In this document: positions 24,701 through 38,165 of the stretch, in pieces
Numbering within the stretch: the stretch's first letter is position 1
How the letters are laid out: every line of letters begins with the position of its first letter
Assembly: GCA_013399115.1 (NCBI GenBank)
Contig: VXAA01001513.1
Coordinates: forward strand, 272,126-336,125
Source: Anseranas semipalmata
Lineage: Eukaryota > Chordata > Aves > Anseriformes > Anseranatidae
Direction: 5' to 3'
DNA length: 64,000 bases
Notes under the pieces: generated by a model
Told to the model about the DNA's origin: nothing
Database searches by the model: none
Seen by the model: the letters and a program-made list of their open reading frames with translations, nothing else
Program-made: the position numbers and the translations under genes

Positions 24701-26775
24701 AAAATCAGATATATTTACCTCCTCATTGAATTTTCTATGTGAAGAAGGGGTGGTTTTACAGACTGGGAGCAGCTGCCTAGAGCCCTTAGGGTTGAAAGTC
24801 TCCGCTACTTGTGGACATGCTTTCTGAAACACCAGTTACAGTACTTTTAGGTTACTTAACATTATTAACATGTTCTGGGTATGGGACTACAGATGCCCCT
24901 GTAATTGCTTAGCGTTTGTGTAAGCCCACCACCAGGGTCTCAGGGTATGCACCCTGAAATCAAGGAGCACCAAACTGGAGACTGCTCACAGAAAATCTGA
25001 CTTATGAGCCAAATCCAATAAAACCCACAGACACATCTCATGCAGTGGAACACAAAACCTGTGATATTCTGCTGTGCATGATCAAAATCAGGCACCCAAG
25101 AAAAGCAACCCTAAAATTTCAGTACATGAGGCAGGAAGCTGCCTTGACCTACTCCCAAGGAGACACCAAGCAGAGGGGTACCTGCACATCTCTGCTTTGC
25201 TGTAGCTCAAGAAAGGACTGTTGAGGAGACTTCTCCACCCCTCCATAATCCAGAGTCAAAATCCGAAACTGTCTTGAGGATGCTTCTTAAAGGACATGAA
25301 CAAGTTTAGCACTAAATTTCAGAAAGAGGAGGAGAAGGAAGAGGACTCTAGTGTGGGTAATGACTTCCCATCCTAGAGATGCCTCCTCTTCTCCACCAGT
25401 CCTCCTTTCAGTCCCATTTCCTTGCCTCTATTCCTGGCAGGAAAAAACGTATGGACACTGCTCCATGGGGTCGACACCAGAGCACCCCAACTACATGTGC
25501 TGCTACTGGGCTGTGGTTCATAAAGGAGGGGCTGGTTTAGACCTATGGGCATCAGAGCTGTGTGGGACCAGCCCCACCTGCTCTCTGCATTCCCACTGCC
25601 ACCAGCTGCAAGCCAGATAACAGAATTTATGGTCAGCCAGATATCATTACTGCCAGATGCCAGCCAAAACTGTTTGTTTCCATCCAGAAAAGCACTGTGA
25701 AAGCTGGGAGCCAGAACCCTTCCTGCAGTCAAGAAATGAAACATCTGCTCATATGAAGCTCTGGTTTTGTCAATGACCCCAGTATAGGAGAGCTGGTGAG
25801 TGCTCCATTCATTAAGTTGACATAGTGCAAGACTGAGAATGCAACAATTTGCCTGGGTTATGTCTTAATAAGATGACTAGCACAGAGTACGTTCATTGCT
25901 TAAAACATAAATCATGATGGTCTTAAGAAAAGAAAACAAAATGACATATGAATGGTGGAAGAGGAACAAACTGAAGAATGACTACCATAACTTTGCACTG
26001 TTGGCTACATCTGTCCCAGTAAATAAAATGGCACTAAGCACAAAGCCAAGAACTGGGCCGTAATCATCTATGCTCCTTAACTGGAGGTGGATGTCCTTTG
26101 GTCTGCTCCAAACAGTGCTTTCCCAGATGGGGCTCTAACACTGCTCAGACAACAGTGCAGGGCAGGGACATTGCCCAGTAGGCAGGACGAGGCAGGTCAC
26201 CAATTTCATTTACTAGTATAGAGATATCTTGATTGATCCACTCCAAGGAAACTTTTGTGTCAGTGAGTTGATTGTATACCAAGTTCTTATCCACCAGTGA
26301 GAGTTTGGGAGGATTTTTTCAGTACAAAGTGGTGCTTAGTCATTACAGTCTGTAGATTAGATATGCAGAGTGAAAAACTACAGTCTATGTTACCATTTCT
26401 GTGAATGGCATCCTGAAAAGCCAGCCTCTTCTTGCAGATATCCAGTGCTAAAGAATCAGTTTTGAAAGGGATAGGGGAAAAATGGTTTGTTTTTACATTT
26501 CTGGAGGGTAATTATTTCTGCAGCTGCATTACTTTGCCATTTATCTCCTTTATTCTTACAGCCTTTCATAGCTCAGGGACAAGGGCAAGTGTCTGTGTGA
26601 CACGGGTAATCGTAAATCAGCCCTGCTGCTCCATCCATCACAGCAATGAATGGCAGCAGTGTGTGTCCTGCCTCCACACAGGCTGTTGTGGCATGCAAAA
26701 CTCCCTGTGCTGAAACAAAACTCAGACACTGCGCAGACTCTGTGAGGTTATTGCCATGTCCATGCTCTCAGGACT
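21776..26775. other. Unique non-coding DNA, no gene seen
   Basis: No repeat family or exon was recognised over 5 kb. A modestly GC-rich patch lies at 22430-22560 and another at 25400-25620. The overlapping frames there (up to 123 codons at 25373-25744, minus strand) have no motif I can name and no codon-level evidence of selection can be seen in one sequence. From 22800 to 23220 the DNA is AT-rich. Confidence 0.55.
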
Positions 26776-26832
26776 CATGGATCCTTGTGGGTCTCTTTCA
26801 ACTTGGAATATTCTACAGTTCGGTGATTCTTT
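26776..26832 (+). mobile_element. CR1 LINE 3' tail remnant, sense
   Basis: 'atggatccttgtgggtctct', then 'ttcaacttggaatattctac' and 'ggtgattctt' match the final bases of CR1 copies of the 'gggtcccttTcaactCagaatattctatgattct' type. Only about 57 bp are recognisable. The degraded octamers show it is old. Given its short length it could be a coincidence, but the order of landmarks is right. Confidence 0.65.
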
Positions 26833-27198
26833 CACCCTTCTTCTTGCATTAGCAGATGATTGTCAATTTAAGTCACTTCCCTAGGGACTCCGGAGGTACA
26901 GCATGTAATGCTGTGTCAAAGACATGATGTGGATTGAAGCAGCCCTGCAACAAGGAGAACTCTCTTCTCAGGGTGAAATCCTTTCAGAAAGTCTGCTCTG
27001 TGTGTATGAGAGCAAAAGTTGTTTGCAATAGCAACCACCAGCAAAATCAGAGGTGATGAAGTGACATGAATGCCTTTAATAATTGAAGGGGGTTTTTTCA
27101 TCATTATCTCCGGTAGCTCACAAGACATTGCTTACACATCCCCTGTTCTACACCTCATGGTCAGCCTCCACAGATGATCTGCCGCTTTCTTTTGATAA
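26833..27198. other. Unique non-coding DNA between two CR1 ends
   Basis: 366 bp of unique sequence between the short CR1 tail and the longer CR1 copy. Nothing was recognised in it. Confidence 0.55.
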
Positions 27199-27470
27199 TC
27201 TCTTTTCAGTGGTGCCCAGGGCCAGGACCAGAGGCAATGGGCACAAACTGGAGCACAGGAGGCTCCATCTGAACATCGGGAAGCACTTCTGTGCTATGCC
27301 AGAGCCCTGGCACAGGCTGCCCAGGGAGGTTGTGGGGTCACCTTGAAGAGCTTCAAAAGCTGCCTGGATATGGTCATGGGCAACCTGTTCTAGGTATCCC
27401 TGCCTGAGTAGGGGCGATTGGACTAGATGACCTCCAGGCATCTATTCCAACCTGAATCATTCTGTGATCT
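27199..27470 (+). mobile_element. CR1 LINE 3' fragment, sense
   Basis: Plus-strand CR1 end. Landmarks are 'tctcttttcagtggtgccca', 'accagaggcaatgggcacaa', 'gggaagcacttctgtgct', 'ggcacaggctgcccaggga', 'ggttgtggggtcacctt', 'gattggactagatgacctcc' and 'attccaacctgaatcattct'. One frame preserves the ORF2 C-terminal signature TRGNGHKLEHRRLHLNIGKH and WHRLPREVVG. The octamer tail is reduced to 'attctgtgatct'. It is 5' truncated near 27199. Confidence 0.9.
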
Positions 27471-30400
27471 CTTCCAAAGGGCTTGATTCACAGCCCAAAA
27501 AGTAGAGTAGAAGGCATCCCATTGGTTTTTATGGATTTAATTCCAGACCTGCCTTCTGACCATTTTCTCATAGCAGAAATCTTAAGGTCTGAACAGTGTG
27601 AATTTCTCTGTTTTGAGAGGACCTATAGGTGACACTGTGATTCTGTGACACCTGAATTTCCTCCCATGGCCATGGAATTTGACACTACAGAAGGAACAAG
27701 TAGCTTCAGTAGAACTAATCTTTCTTGGCTTTTAGTCTCTAAAATTCAAGCTTCTAATTGAAACTGCATACCTAGCCTCCCCTTGTACAGAAGGGTGGCA
27801 CAGAGTTTCAGGAGCTGATTTATCCAAAGTTAAGATACAAGGAATGAACCACTCTGGAGATGCTCCAGACAAAACTTCTTTCTGAGGAATCCCCAGTGCA
27901 GACCTTCCAAAGTCCTTAGGTCGGTGCCATTTTACACCAGTTGGCTTGTGCGGTCCAACACCAATGAAGCCCAGCCACTGCTGAAGCTACTGCCCATGAC
28001 CTTGCAGACTGTCCAGTGACTATGGCAGAAAAGATCTTATAAAAAAATTCCAGTTTGGGACAACAACAACAAGAAAAAAAAATCAATCTTACTCTTTCCT
28101 GACCCTTCACTGCATCAAACTCTCTCATATATTTTCTGTCCAGTATAGAAATATCAAATCGTGAAATGCAATCTGAGATCCCTAAAAACGCAACAGAACA
28201 AATAGGACCTATGGCCTGACGATGAGAACAGGTGAGCATCTCTGCCAAAATGAGTGGGTGCTCAGCACTAGGGAGAATCAGGCCACAGAGAGTCCTGAAC
28301 TTCCCATCTCAGGTTAATAAAAGCAGTAGAATGGATTTCAGATAGCTGGTTTGTCTCAAGAGACTTACCTCCTACACAACAGATTGCTCTCCTGTATTAT
28401 ACATCCCAGGGTGATATTAGCCTGTTTTATTGTGAAAAACACATTACCATTACTTCTTATGTAGTGCCTCCTGAAGTTCATTTCAAGGAAAGAAAAAAAG
28501 AATGCTAGGAAGCCATTTTCCAAGCTGATTATGCTGTGTTTCCCCATTATTTGCACCTAATCTTGTAACACTCAAGTATGAAAAAGGATCCAAATGACTG
28601 CTGGTTTCTCTATACACTTGGGACTGCTAAACACAGATCTTGCAGCACTATCTTCAGAACAAAATTGTATGGGTTGTTTTAGGTGAAGTCTGCAAACTTC
28701 ATAACATTGCAAATTTTGCTGGTGGCAGCCAAATCAGTGTTCATTTAATGCAGGCAAGACAAAGAACTTTTGTAAGTGTCAACCAAAGGCTTTAATGAGG
28801 AAATAGCAAAAAAAAAAAAAAGCAACTGAAATGTTAACTGGTACAGACTGAATACTCTAGGGCTGAAGCAGTATTAAATGCCCATCAATTTTATCCTGTG
28901 TAGTGGCCTCAGGGATGCTGGCACAAAAGACATTGATAATGAAGACATTCCTATTTGAATATACACCAAAATATTCATTTGTTCCCCTAATTAAACTTTC
29001 ATATAGGATTTTTGGTTTGGTTGGTTTCTAAGATTACACTGTGCTGTGCATTCTGAGTCTGAAATATTTATAGCTACATGGACCAAATTCCTTAGGTGCT
29101 CTGAGTCTGTATCTTTCACAACAGTAACCGTTCCCATTACAGTATTGCAAATCTTGTTTATCTGCATGGAGAAGCACAAGAGTCAGATGAGTCTGGGCCT
29201 GTTGCCTGCAGGTGATCGAAGTTCGGTACAAGCAACAAGGTTTTTTTCCTCCTGACTAGAGTGTTAACAAAACTCAAGTTGATGGCCTGATTTAACAACC
29301 CTCTAGCCATGACAACCTTCAGCTTATTTTCACCTTTAGTGATGCTCTTTGTTAGGGAATGGACAGGAGAGAGGTTGTCATTATTGGTCCTGATGCTGTC
29401 ATGCTGCCATCCCCTTTGCATGTCAAAAAGTCTATTTAATTTCCCTTCTTTATTTTGCCAGACTTCTCTCTGATTTTTACAGGGATGGAAATGAAGTTCT
29501 ACTCCCTGTGCTACAGTCTGTGTAACTCTTCCCAGAAGTAGGGAAAATAAACAGTCTGGGAAGTTTTGAGAGCATTACAGGCCCACTGAATGTGCACAGC
29601 CCAATGGGGAATATATGGTATGCTGCCCCAAAGCTGACATTATGATATTTATACTCACTGGTATGAGTTTTCATGTATAACATTTACCCATGATGGTATT
29701 ATATGGAACACTAAGAAGTATAATTTGTCATTAAATGTGACTATAAAGCTCATTCAGTGCATGGAATCACAGGGGCTTCGTGATGATTTTGAATTGTTTG
29801 CTAGAGTTTTACTCAGTCTAAGGTAGTGTTTCCAGCAACGATGTGCATCGTTTTCCTCTGGGATATGGCATTATACTGTGCATCTCAAAACTTTCTTTTT
29901 TCTTTTTTTTTTTTTTTAATATTCCTTTGTATTTAGGGAAGAAATGACAGAGAAACATAAGGTTGCACAGCAATTGTCTTGCTGTGAACTAGGACCTTCT
30001 GCAACCTTTCTCTGAGCTTCCCATTTGTATTAATATCAAGGTCAGATGTCTGCCTCAGAAAAATTGTGCTGCCTGTCCCTGCTAAGCCAATGGACTCAGT
30101 AACCTTTCTGGAATCATTTTGTTGTGCCTCTTCTTTCTTTTTTACAGGTGCCTGCTGTCGGGGAGTGGGGAGTATTTACCACTCTGTTTCAGCTGCGTAA
30201 ATAGGGATTTTGGAACCTCTGTAATTTTTTATGCTGCTTTACCAGGGGCATTGTTTGTTTATTTTTATAGCTACTGAAAGTCATACAGCATGGTCGCTGG
30301 GAGACAGCTCTTCAAAAGACTACTTCACATTAACATAGCTCATGAGCAATTCTAGCAGTATAGTTGCACTCATATTAAGCGGCTGACGTGCTCCAACATG

Positions 30401-33400
30401 AAATGTTCCTAAATCAATTGTTAATATAATGTCACAAAATATGTAATAAAATCCTCAGTGCTGGGCAAATTCAGGCAAATTCATTTGAATATGATGCATT
30501 GAAGCCTTGAGCAAAAGAGTGAGATGCTTCTGGAGAGCTATGCTTGTTAGGATTTATTGGGGACACAACATGATATATCAAAGAAGGACTCCAAGGAGCC
30601 TCTTCTGATTGTAAAATGTCCTTGCATGGGGAATTTGTTGCATGTAAAAGAGAAAAGCTATACGCCGCTCACCTTATACTGGAAATAGTTCAGTGTTCAA
30701 TCTGGATGGCAATAGAAACAGTGGAAGGAAAACAAGACTGCTCAGAAAAGAACATGAGCTGCAAATGAAAGCCCATAAAATTTTGCAGTTTCTTCACAAG
30801 ATGAGTAATGACTGACTGACAGCTCCAGCCTTCTCTCCTCTTTCTTCCTCTTTCTCTCTCCTTATTTTTTTTATTTTGTTTTGTCTGCTTCAACCAAAGT
30901 GTTTTTTTTACAAAAATCACAGTGAGAACAACAAAACTTCACTAGTGTCGTGTTGCTGAAGGAACACACAACCTGTCATCATCTGTCACTGGAATTTTTC
31001 CTTCTCATCTGATGAAGCCATCACTGCCCCGTCTGCTATTCACACTGTCTTTTAATCTTTCCACCTTGCCGTTTCCTCTGGTGATGCCGCTGTTTGATCT
31101 ACTCAAACACCCCAAGTGTACAGTATCCAGCTAGGAAGAAAGAAAAAGGACAATGTATCCTGATTTATAAAACCTGGGCTTCACCCTGATGAAAGAAGAA
31201 AAGCCCGGGTTCAAGCTCAGAAACAGTTAAAGAAAATAAAGTCAAGAAATCAAGGAAAAAGCAGTCACTGATGAAAGATAAGAGGCCTCTGTCCCTGATT
31301 ATAAATACAGACTGATCTGAGTCACAGGCAGGCTGTAGAAGCAGACATACAGATTACAGTGTTTGAGCTCAGGAAAAATCACTGAATCATTTGTGTGGCT
31401 GTCCCAAATAACAAAAACCATTGAATTTCACCTTGTTTTAACCCTAATAATTTGTGCTTAGGTGTAACTTCAGGACATCCAGCACCAGAGTAACCATGAG
31501 GCAATATGAGACAGGATGCCACCAGCACATTACGACATCCTTTGATCTCGCTTTGCGTTTCATATCACGGTAGTAACAGCACAGTGACAGGAGAGAAGCC
31601 TATATATCTTCCTTTGACTGCAGGTACCTCGAGTGGCATGATGGCACCATAAAGCACACTGCAATTAGGAAGATGATGATTCTTAATACATTGCAGTCTT
31701 CTGTCCCTTTCATTAAGTCAACAAGGGAATAAAGTTGCATATAAAAGTTCATAAAAATCCACTGCTTGAAACCTTCTTTTAACAAACGTGTTACAGCTTA
31801 ACACTCTTAGAAGCATAACATATCAATCATTGTCAGGATAAACACAAACTAAGCAGTCAAAACTCATATTAACTCTTTTCCTCCCTCTTTTCTGTGGCAA
31901 GCTGTTGCCACTTGTCAGATTACAGCATCCTTCTACCTTGGGGAAGGAAAAAATTCATTGCAAAAAGGGTGAACCTGCAGAGTCACCAGCATAATTATAT
32001 GCAGAAGTCTTGTAGTAACATGGCTGTATCTTACAAATACTTGTGAATCGAGCAGTGGGATGTCTCACCACTCTTTATAATAACCATCTTCAGCTACAAA
32101 GAATCTGTGTTCCACGCTCTGCACTGGGAATAGAAGGTCATGAGATACCCTTGATAAGCCTCCTCTTGGAGGTCATGCTGGGAAAGAAGTCAACACAGAG
32201 TCTGAAATAAAAGGTGAAATGGCAGATTAGAGCATCCCCCAGGATGGCTTTACTGAGCACCATGACTTGGAGAGCTGCCCAGCAGGACAACTTCTCCTCA
32301 CTCTGTCCAGCCTGACCTTCAGGAATTCAAAGACCATGTCACAGATATTGCTAGAAGTGTCTCTTTTCCTGTGTTACACAGAAAATAAAAGGCCTCTGGC
32401 ATAAACCTGGGTGCAGCATTTCGTGCTTCACTGAGCAGACTTCACTTTCTGATTCTCTTATCTATTTTCTCTCTTCCTCAATGGAAGAACCAAACTAGTT
32501 GTTTCATTTTGGTTTGCTTTAAAGAGGAGATAAGGGAATTTGAAAATAGGAAAAAAAAATTATACAGCTTCTCAAATTCCCACAAATACAACATTAAAGA
32601 ATGAAATATAATTTCATTTCCAAATTGTAATTGTAACAGATATTTTCATTTGGGGTATTTCTTGTCAGTACCTATGTCTTCCAATAGAAAACATTAATGG
32701 CAATGGAATCAAACTTTTCTTGCCTTTTTTTTTTTAAGTGAAGAGAATTAACATGCCTTGGTTCTGAATCAACAGATCAACATCTGAATCAATCTTGCCC
32801 TGATTTTCTCTTTTCTTATGCCACTTTTATGCTAATGTCACTTCAGTGATTTCAGAGATTTAGAAAAAAAAGTGGGGACTTGGATTTTTGAAGGACACTA
32901 AAAATGAGGGGAGAATGGATGAACGTACACACACTCCGCTAAATTATCATGTAAGAACATCTCCAAAGAAGCTGGGCAATGCAAGCCTTGAAGTGCAGTC
33001 ATGTTAACAGCTCATACAGCTCAGACAGAACATCATCCTATCATAAGGTCCTCATGGAAAACAAAAGCAACAAGAGAAGAGACAAAATCTGCTGCCTGTT
33101 TATCTCTCTGATCAGTGCCAAGAGAGACCTGTTCTCCAAATATTGGATCAGAACAATAGCTCCTGCTAAACTCCTGGAGTGAACCAGATCTCAGCAGAGC
33201 GTTTGGCTGGTAGAATTACAGCCCCCTTGAACTGTGCCTTTGCCAAAAATACTTTGATCTGAGTCCGAACAAAACCTGCCTGAGAACTTCTCTTTACAAC
33301 CTCCAAAAGTCATTGATCCACTCCTCAAAGAGGAGACTGCTGTGGTCTTATCAAAAGTAAAATAAATCAAGTTAATGCACTACAAATATATGAAGGCTGC

Positions 33401-34480
33401 AGGTTTACGGCTGTTTTAGTTTATATTATTACTAATAAAAGAAGATGCTCAAGCAGAGCTCTAAAAGACTAATCTGGTAAGAGCTCTGTCCTGAGGGATT
33501 TGCAGACCAAAAATAGCTGAACTCTTCACATCTCAGCTGCAGAGCTAAATCTGGCATGCAGGGAATTGGAAGTGCACCAAATTCAAAGCTGGTCCTGCTA
33601 TGAACATAGGTTTACACTTTGTTGGCAGTAGCTCTATAGCCAGGTGACCTGTTTGCAGATGGGCAGCCCCAAAGTGTCTCCACCAGAGACAGGGTGACAC
33701 ACTGCTACAGCGACGGTCACACTTGGTCTGCTGGCCATGCACACTGGACACAACCACCGCAGGGACTCTGCTCCAAGTGTCCCCTTGCTCCACACGCAGC
33801 ACCAAATGATTTCCAGACATAGGGAAATAAGGGAAGGCATTTAGCATTTGACAAAATCATTAAGGAAATAGGAAATAGCAGGTGGTTCTCCAGTAACAAA
33901 TATATCCTGATTTGGTTTAATTAGGAGTAAAAGCTGCTCTTTGGTGTATTCTCACCTTTCTAATAACTGCATCAATTGAATTTGGGGAACATGCAGAGAG
34001 CAAATTATCTGGCTTGATCCAGATTGTATCATGCAGCTCACAGAATCATTTAGGGGCTGGTTAACAGCAAATGGTTATGTGGAAAAATGGGAAGAATTCT
34101 CTCAACCGCCACAATGACTCGGCTCTGCGTGGGGAAGGAAGAAGCTTCCGATATTCTGGCATCTGCTGAGTGAATTCCCCTTTCAGCCAAAGATGTCACT
34201 CTTTGTCTGATTTAACTCTCATCTTCCTCATCCTCTTCTCAACTCCCCTTCTTCCCTTTTCTCCCTTACCCCACAGCTCTATTACTACTATTTCCTCTAT
34301 TTATAGGCTTGTCCCTTCTTGAACCTTTCTGCCCAAATCTCCAGTACATTATTTCTGCTCCTTTCTACTCCAGCAAAATTCCAAGGGTCCCTCCCCCCTC
34401 TCTGACATTTCAGTGGCATGTATTGGCTATTAATAGGGGGTATTAACATGGATTAGGGGAGAGATGATGATACAAGGCAA
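27471..34480. other. Unique non-coding DNA with homopolymer and pyrimidine tracts
   Basis: No exon or interspersed repeat was recognised. An A14 run lies at 28808-28821 and a T16 run near 29902-29917. At 30126-30147 a pyrimidine tract ends in 'ttttttacag', which resembles a splice acceptor, but the following 40-codon open frame matches no family I know. A longer pyrimidine tract runs over 34221-34276. The 100-codon minus-strand frame at 33545-33847 is not recognisable. A GATT octamer-like 'gtgattctgtgac' at 27639 could be a worn CR1 tail but is too short to call. Confidence 0.5.
34221..34276 (+). other. Pyrimidine tract ending in CAG
   Basis: Long C/T-rich run ending 'cttaccccacag'. It would make a good splice acceptor on the plus strand, but no recognisable coding exon follows: 'ctctattactactatttcc' stays pyrimidine-rich. 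It is probably low-complexity sequence. Confidence 0.3.
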
Positions 34481-35274
34481 GAGGAATCCATCTTTTTTGT
34501 TCAGATTGCAGGAGTTTCATTGCCATGAATTTGTACAGCTCCTGGCACAATGGAGTTTGCAGTCTCAGTCACGGCAATGCAGAGAATGAATGAGCACTGC
34601 AAAATCTGTATGGTGGCTCTACTTCGGTGCCTCTTGTCAAAAGCCAAGCACCTCCATTAGCTTAATGCAGGATTAACAAAGGTTTCTGCAAGCTAATGCA
34701 ACACAAGTTAGCTGTTGTGTGTCTTTCCCTAATCAATCGCTCTATAACTAAAACCCACAAATCTGCCAATTGTATTTTGTTAAAATAACGTTCCAGCTTT
34801 AACTCAGAAACCTGAAGCAATTCATAAGCAAAGCTAAACTCAGTGAATTTCCAGTTCCTGGTTAAGGATGATCTTTAAGATGCTTCATTGCAACGCACTG
34901 AAGGCAGGATTCAGTTCACCTTCTACTGCACTTTGGATCAGTTGGTGGGAGTCTGGAATTTGTAAACATCATTTTTCAGACTACTTGTGTGTGCATTTGC
35001 CCACATGTTTGCAGGTAGATGACTAAATTTACACAAGCACACTTGCCTGTAAACCCACTGCATGCTTTCTGCTAGTAGTTACATTCATCACAAATGACTA
35101 TTAAACCAGATGCCGAGAGGTGCCGGTGGTACGGTGCCAGTGAGCTGTACACAGGGTATTTGAGTGCCAGCAAATGAGCACCCAGAGGTTGTGTTTCTTT
35201 CCTAGCTGAAATATAATTTGACTGCCTTTTTAGTTATGCATGCAGAACAGCAGAGAGAAAGGCAGTGCATGAGC

Positions 35275-35538
35275 CGAGGGAGGCTTTCTGCAAACAGGCG
35301 ATGCCCAGCGACCTGACGCCAGGGAGCAGCCCCCTCCGCCTCGCTGCTGCTCTGATCTCCAGCAGCCCCAGGCGCATGCCCAGCCCTGCTGCTGGCAGCA
35401 GCCCATTGCTCCAGCAGGTGATGCTTGGGCAAGTTTACTGAGATGGGCTCCAGCCCAGGATCCGGCGTGATAGGTACCCCGTGCATCAGTCATGCACTAC
35501 GTGCTACTGAAGTAACCGAGCTCGGGGTCTGGGGACTC
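35275..35538. other. Small CpG-rich patch
   Basis: I count about 14 CpG dinucleotides in some 265 bases, in DNA that otherwise has few. The patch is GC-rich with CAG/CTG clusters ('gctgctggcagcagccc'). It is too short and weak for a classical promoter island. No TATA box or exon is recognisable next to it. Confidence 0.4.
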
Positions 35539-37529
35539 GCAGGCTGGTTGCTGTTTCCTGTATGAGACACCAGCCTATCTTTTGGCCTCTCTGGCTTCTG
35601 CTTATTCTCCCAGTCTGCTGCTTCAGCTCTTGCATCCTTTGACTTTTTCAGTCCTCAGCTTGCCCTGACTTTGTACCCATGTTCTGTTTCCATTCCCAAC
35701 TCCAGTCTAACCCTAATAACTGGCACAGTAATGTCTGCCACCAGTGAAGAACTTGGTCTTCAATTAATTGTCCAGATAGCACTGAGCTATGTCAGTGCTA
35801 ATGCACCCTTTGACACCAGTGTCCACGTGGGGAGGTACCGGGGGGACATGGGGAAGGGCAGGACCTACATGGTCTGACAGCAGCTGGGATGGAGGAGAAG
35901 GCATTGAAAGAAGTGAAGGAGCCCTTCCCTCAGCCCTAAACACAAGATGTTAGCGAGGGGATAAGGTTGCAACACCCCAGCTCTGCCCTGCTCTTTGCAG
36001 TGCCTGGGAGCAATGCGGACCTGGCTGGAGTGAAGAACCTGGCTGGAGCTTTCATTGGGCAAACAGAGGATTGTCAGGTATGCCAAGGAAAAGAAGAGCC
36101 TGCAAGCCACAGGTGCTGATCCTGAGCAACAACACTTATTCCCGGGCATGGTCCTGCAAAGGGCAACCTGCCAGTAATTCCTTGGTCGAAACACTCCTGG
36201 TAAGGGAGACTGGGGGGGTGAGCTGGGAAAGGGAAAGCAACCCTGTGAATACCTTGATGTGACATTAAAAGAGACTAGTAAAACAGTGAGCAGTATTTCC
36301 TCATGTGTCCTAAGACAGCACCTGCGGTCAAAGGTAAGCTTTAGCTCTTAATTTGGAATAGGAACTGGGAGGCCATGAGCAGCTCCAATCCCATCATGGA
36401 TACACAGCACTGATAATATCCCTGTATCTCATCTTTTTGACAGCAATTGCAGCCCTGCTATTCATATTCTGGCTGGTGGCGAGCTGGACATTTTCCACTG
36501 TGAAAACTCGTTTATAGGTTTGACAGCCAGTTAGATTTCCAACTCTGGGTCCCTTCTGCAAGCTAAAACAGTTATTCCATCTCCAAAGCTGAATAAAAAG
36601 AATGAAATTGTATATTTAAAGTATAGTGGGCATTTTCCTCTTTTAGAAACCCTTGTTGGGAGCAAGAATAGCATGAGAATGTGGGGCGTGTGTCATTCCC
36701 TTTTGGATCACTATGACAGTCCCTGCTCCAAACTGTTTCTTCCAGCCCTTGATAGGTCCTGCTGGTGAGAAGGAGACAACCTCCAGCCCTGGCCAAAGGG
36801 CTGTGAAGTGATGCTGGGGCACAGTCCACGGCTATGAGAGAGGGAACAAGCACAGGAGCATGACTGCAGTGGTGCCAAGAAGGCATTTCAGGAAGTGGAG
36901 GGGATGCTGAGGTCTAACCCCTTCAATCAGAAGTGTTTCATTAAACCATCCCTGGATGAAATAGAGAAACAGCTTTTGGGGGGTATAGCGCACCTCGCTG
37001 TTTTAAAATGCAGTGGCAGCCACAGGCTCATTTGGGCAAGGACGCAATTCATTTTCTGTGTTACATTTGTTCTGAACAGCTGCTGTGGGTTTCTGGGCCA
37101 GAAAACCAGACCGGCAGTTTCTGATCCTCCATCAGGGTTAGATGTAGGCAGGAGAAATTCAGAGGCACAAAGGCATTTACCTGTGACCTCCTTGGTACCT
37201 AACAGCTCCTGGTGTTTTGGCTGGAGTATAAGTTACATAGAGTTTTTGGGGGAGAACTCACTTCATTGCCTGAATCCCATTTGAAGACCCTTTATTATCT
37301 AGACAGTGTTTAGCATTTACCTGTTCATAACTACTTGAATGTGGCACACAAATATTATCAAGACATTCGTGAGTAATTCTCTGGACATCAGTCCTGCCAG
37401 CTCATCATACTCAAAGCATGAATGAAATGGCCTAAAAAGCCCAGATCAGCCCACGGTCCCGTGGGGTGGTCTCCAAGGGAGGTGTCTGGGAGCAGGGGCT
37501 TCCTTTGGTGGGCAGACTGTGTCCCTGCT

Positions 37530-37652
37530 TCGCCCTCCAGACCTCCTGGCTCCGCAGCCTTGCACGACCTCATTAGCGGACGCAGACGCCCTCCTGCCCA
37601 GTGTCGCAGGCAGACAGCCTCGCGTCCCAGCTGCCTGCTGGAGCTCGTCACG
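37530..37652. other. Small CpG cluster
   Basis: I count 11 CpG in about 123 bases, including 'agcggacgcagacgcc' and 'cctcgcgtcc'. This is the densest CpG in the window. It could be a small unmethylated regulatory patch, an unrecognised exon or chance. It lies just upstream of the repeat-free block at 37690-38010. Confidence 0.4.
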
Positions 37653-38165
37653 CATGTATGATATAAACCCCAGCACGATGGAAATATGAGGGACAGGAAG
37701 GTATTAATAGCAGGATTCATTAGCTTGACTTACTCATTTTTTCTGTGGGCAGCAGGTCATTGTACCACTATTACAGAGGTCAGGGTATCTCCATTGCAAA
37801 TAGATTCCCTTTAGAAACCGCTCTCTTCGGTTATTTCACAAAAATGCCGGCGATTACTCTGTCATAAACAAAACCACCGTGCTGCATACTAACATCAGTC
37901 TTAGGTTTCGCCTCCCTTTAAGTCTTCATTTGTAGCCTGGCATTTCAGGGCATAATTTGAATTTATAATAACATCATCCAAGACCTATTTAATGGATTAT
38001 AGTTCCATTTGTAGCCTTTTCAGTCATACCAGAGTAAATACTGGATCTTCTTTGCAAGAAACTCCAAATTAATATATCTGCCAAACTTTCTGACTGAATA
38101 CAAATTATTTCTTATTACTGGGAAGCAGACAACCTCTGTTCTGAACGTGAAGAAAAAACATGAGA

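Noticed and set aside
25373..25744. 123-codon frame, minus strand
   Set aside because: GC-driven frame with competing frames on the other strand and no known domain.
27639..27652. 'gtgattctgtgaca' considered as a CR1 tail
   Set aside because: Too short, with no CR1 sequence upstream to support it.
30126..30280. Splice-acceptor-like tract followed by a 40-codon open frame
   Set aside because: Polypyrimidine-AG sites are common by chance. The frame matches no family and ends without a donor that I could support.
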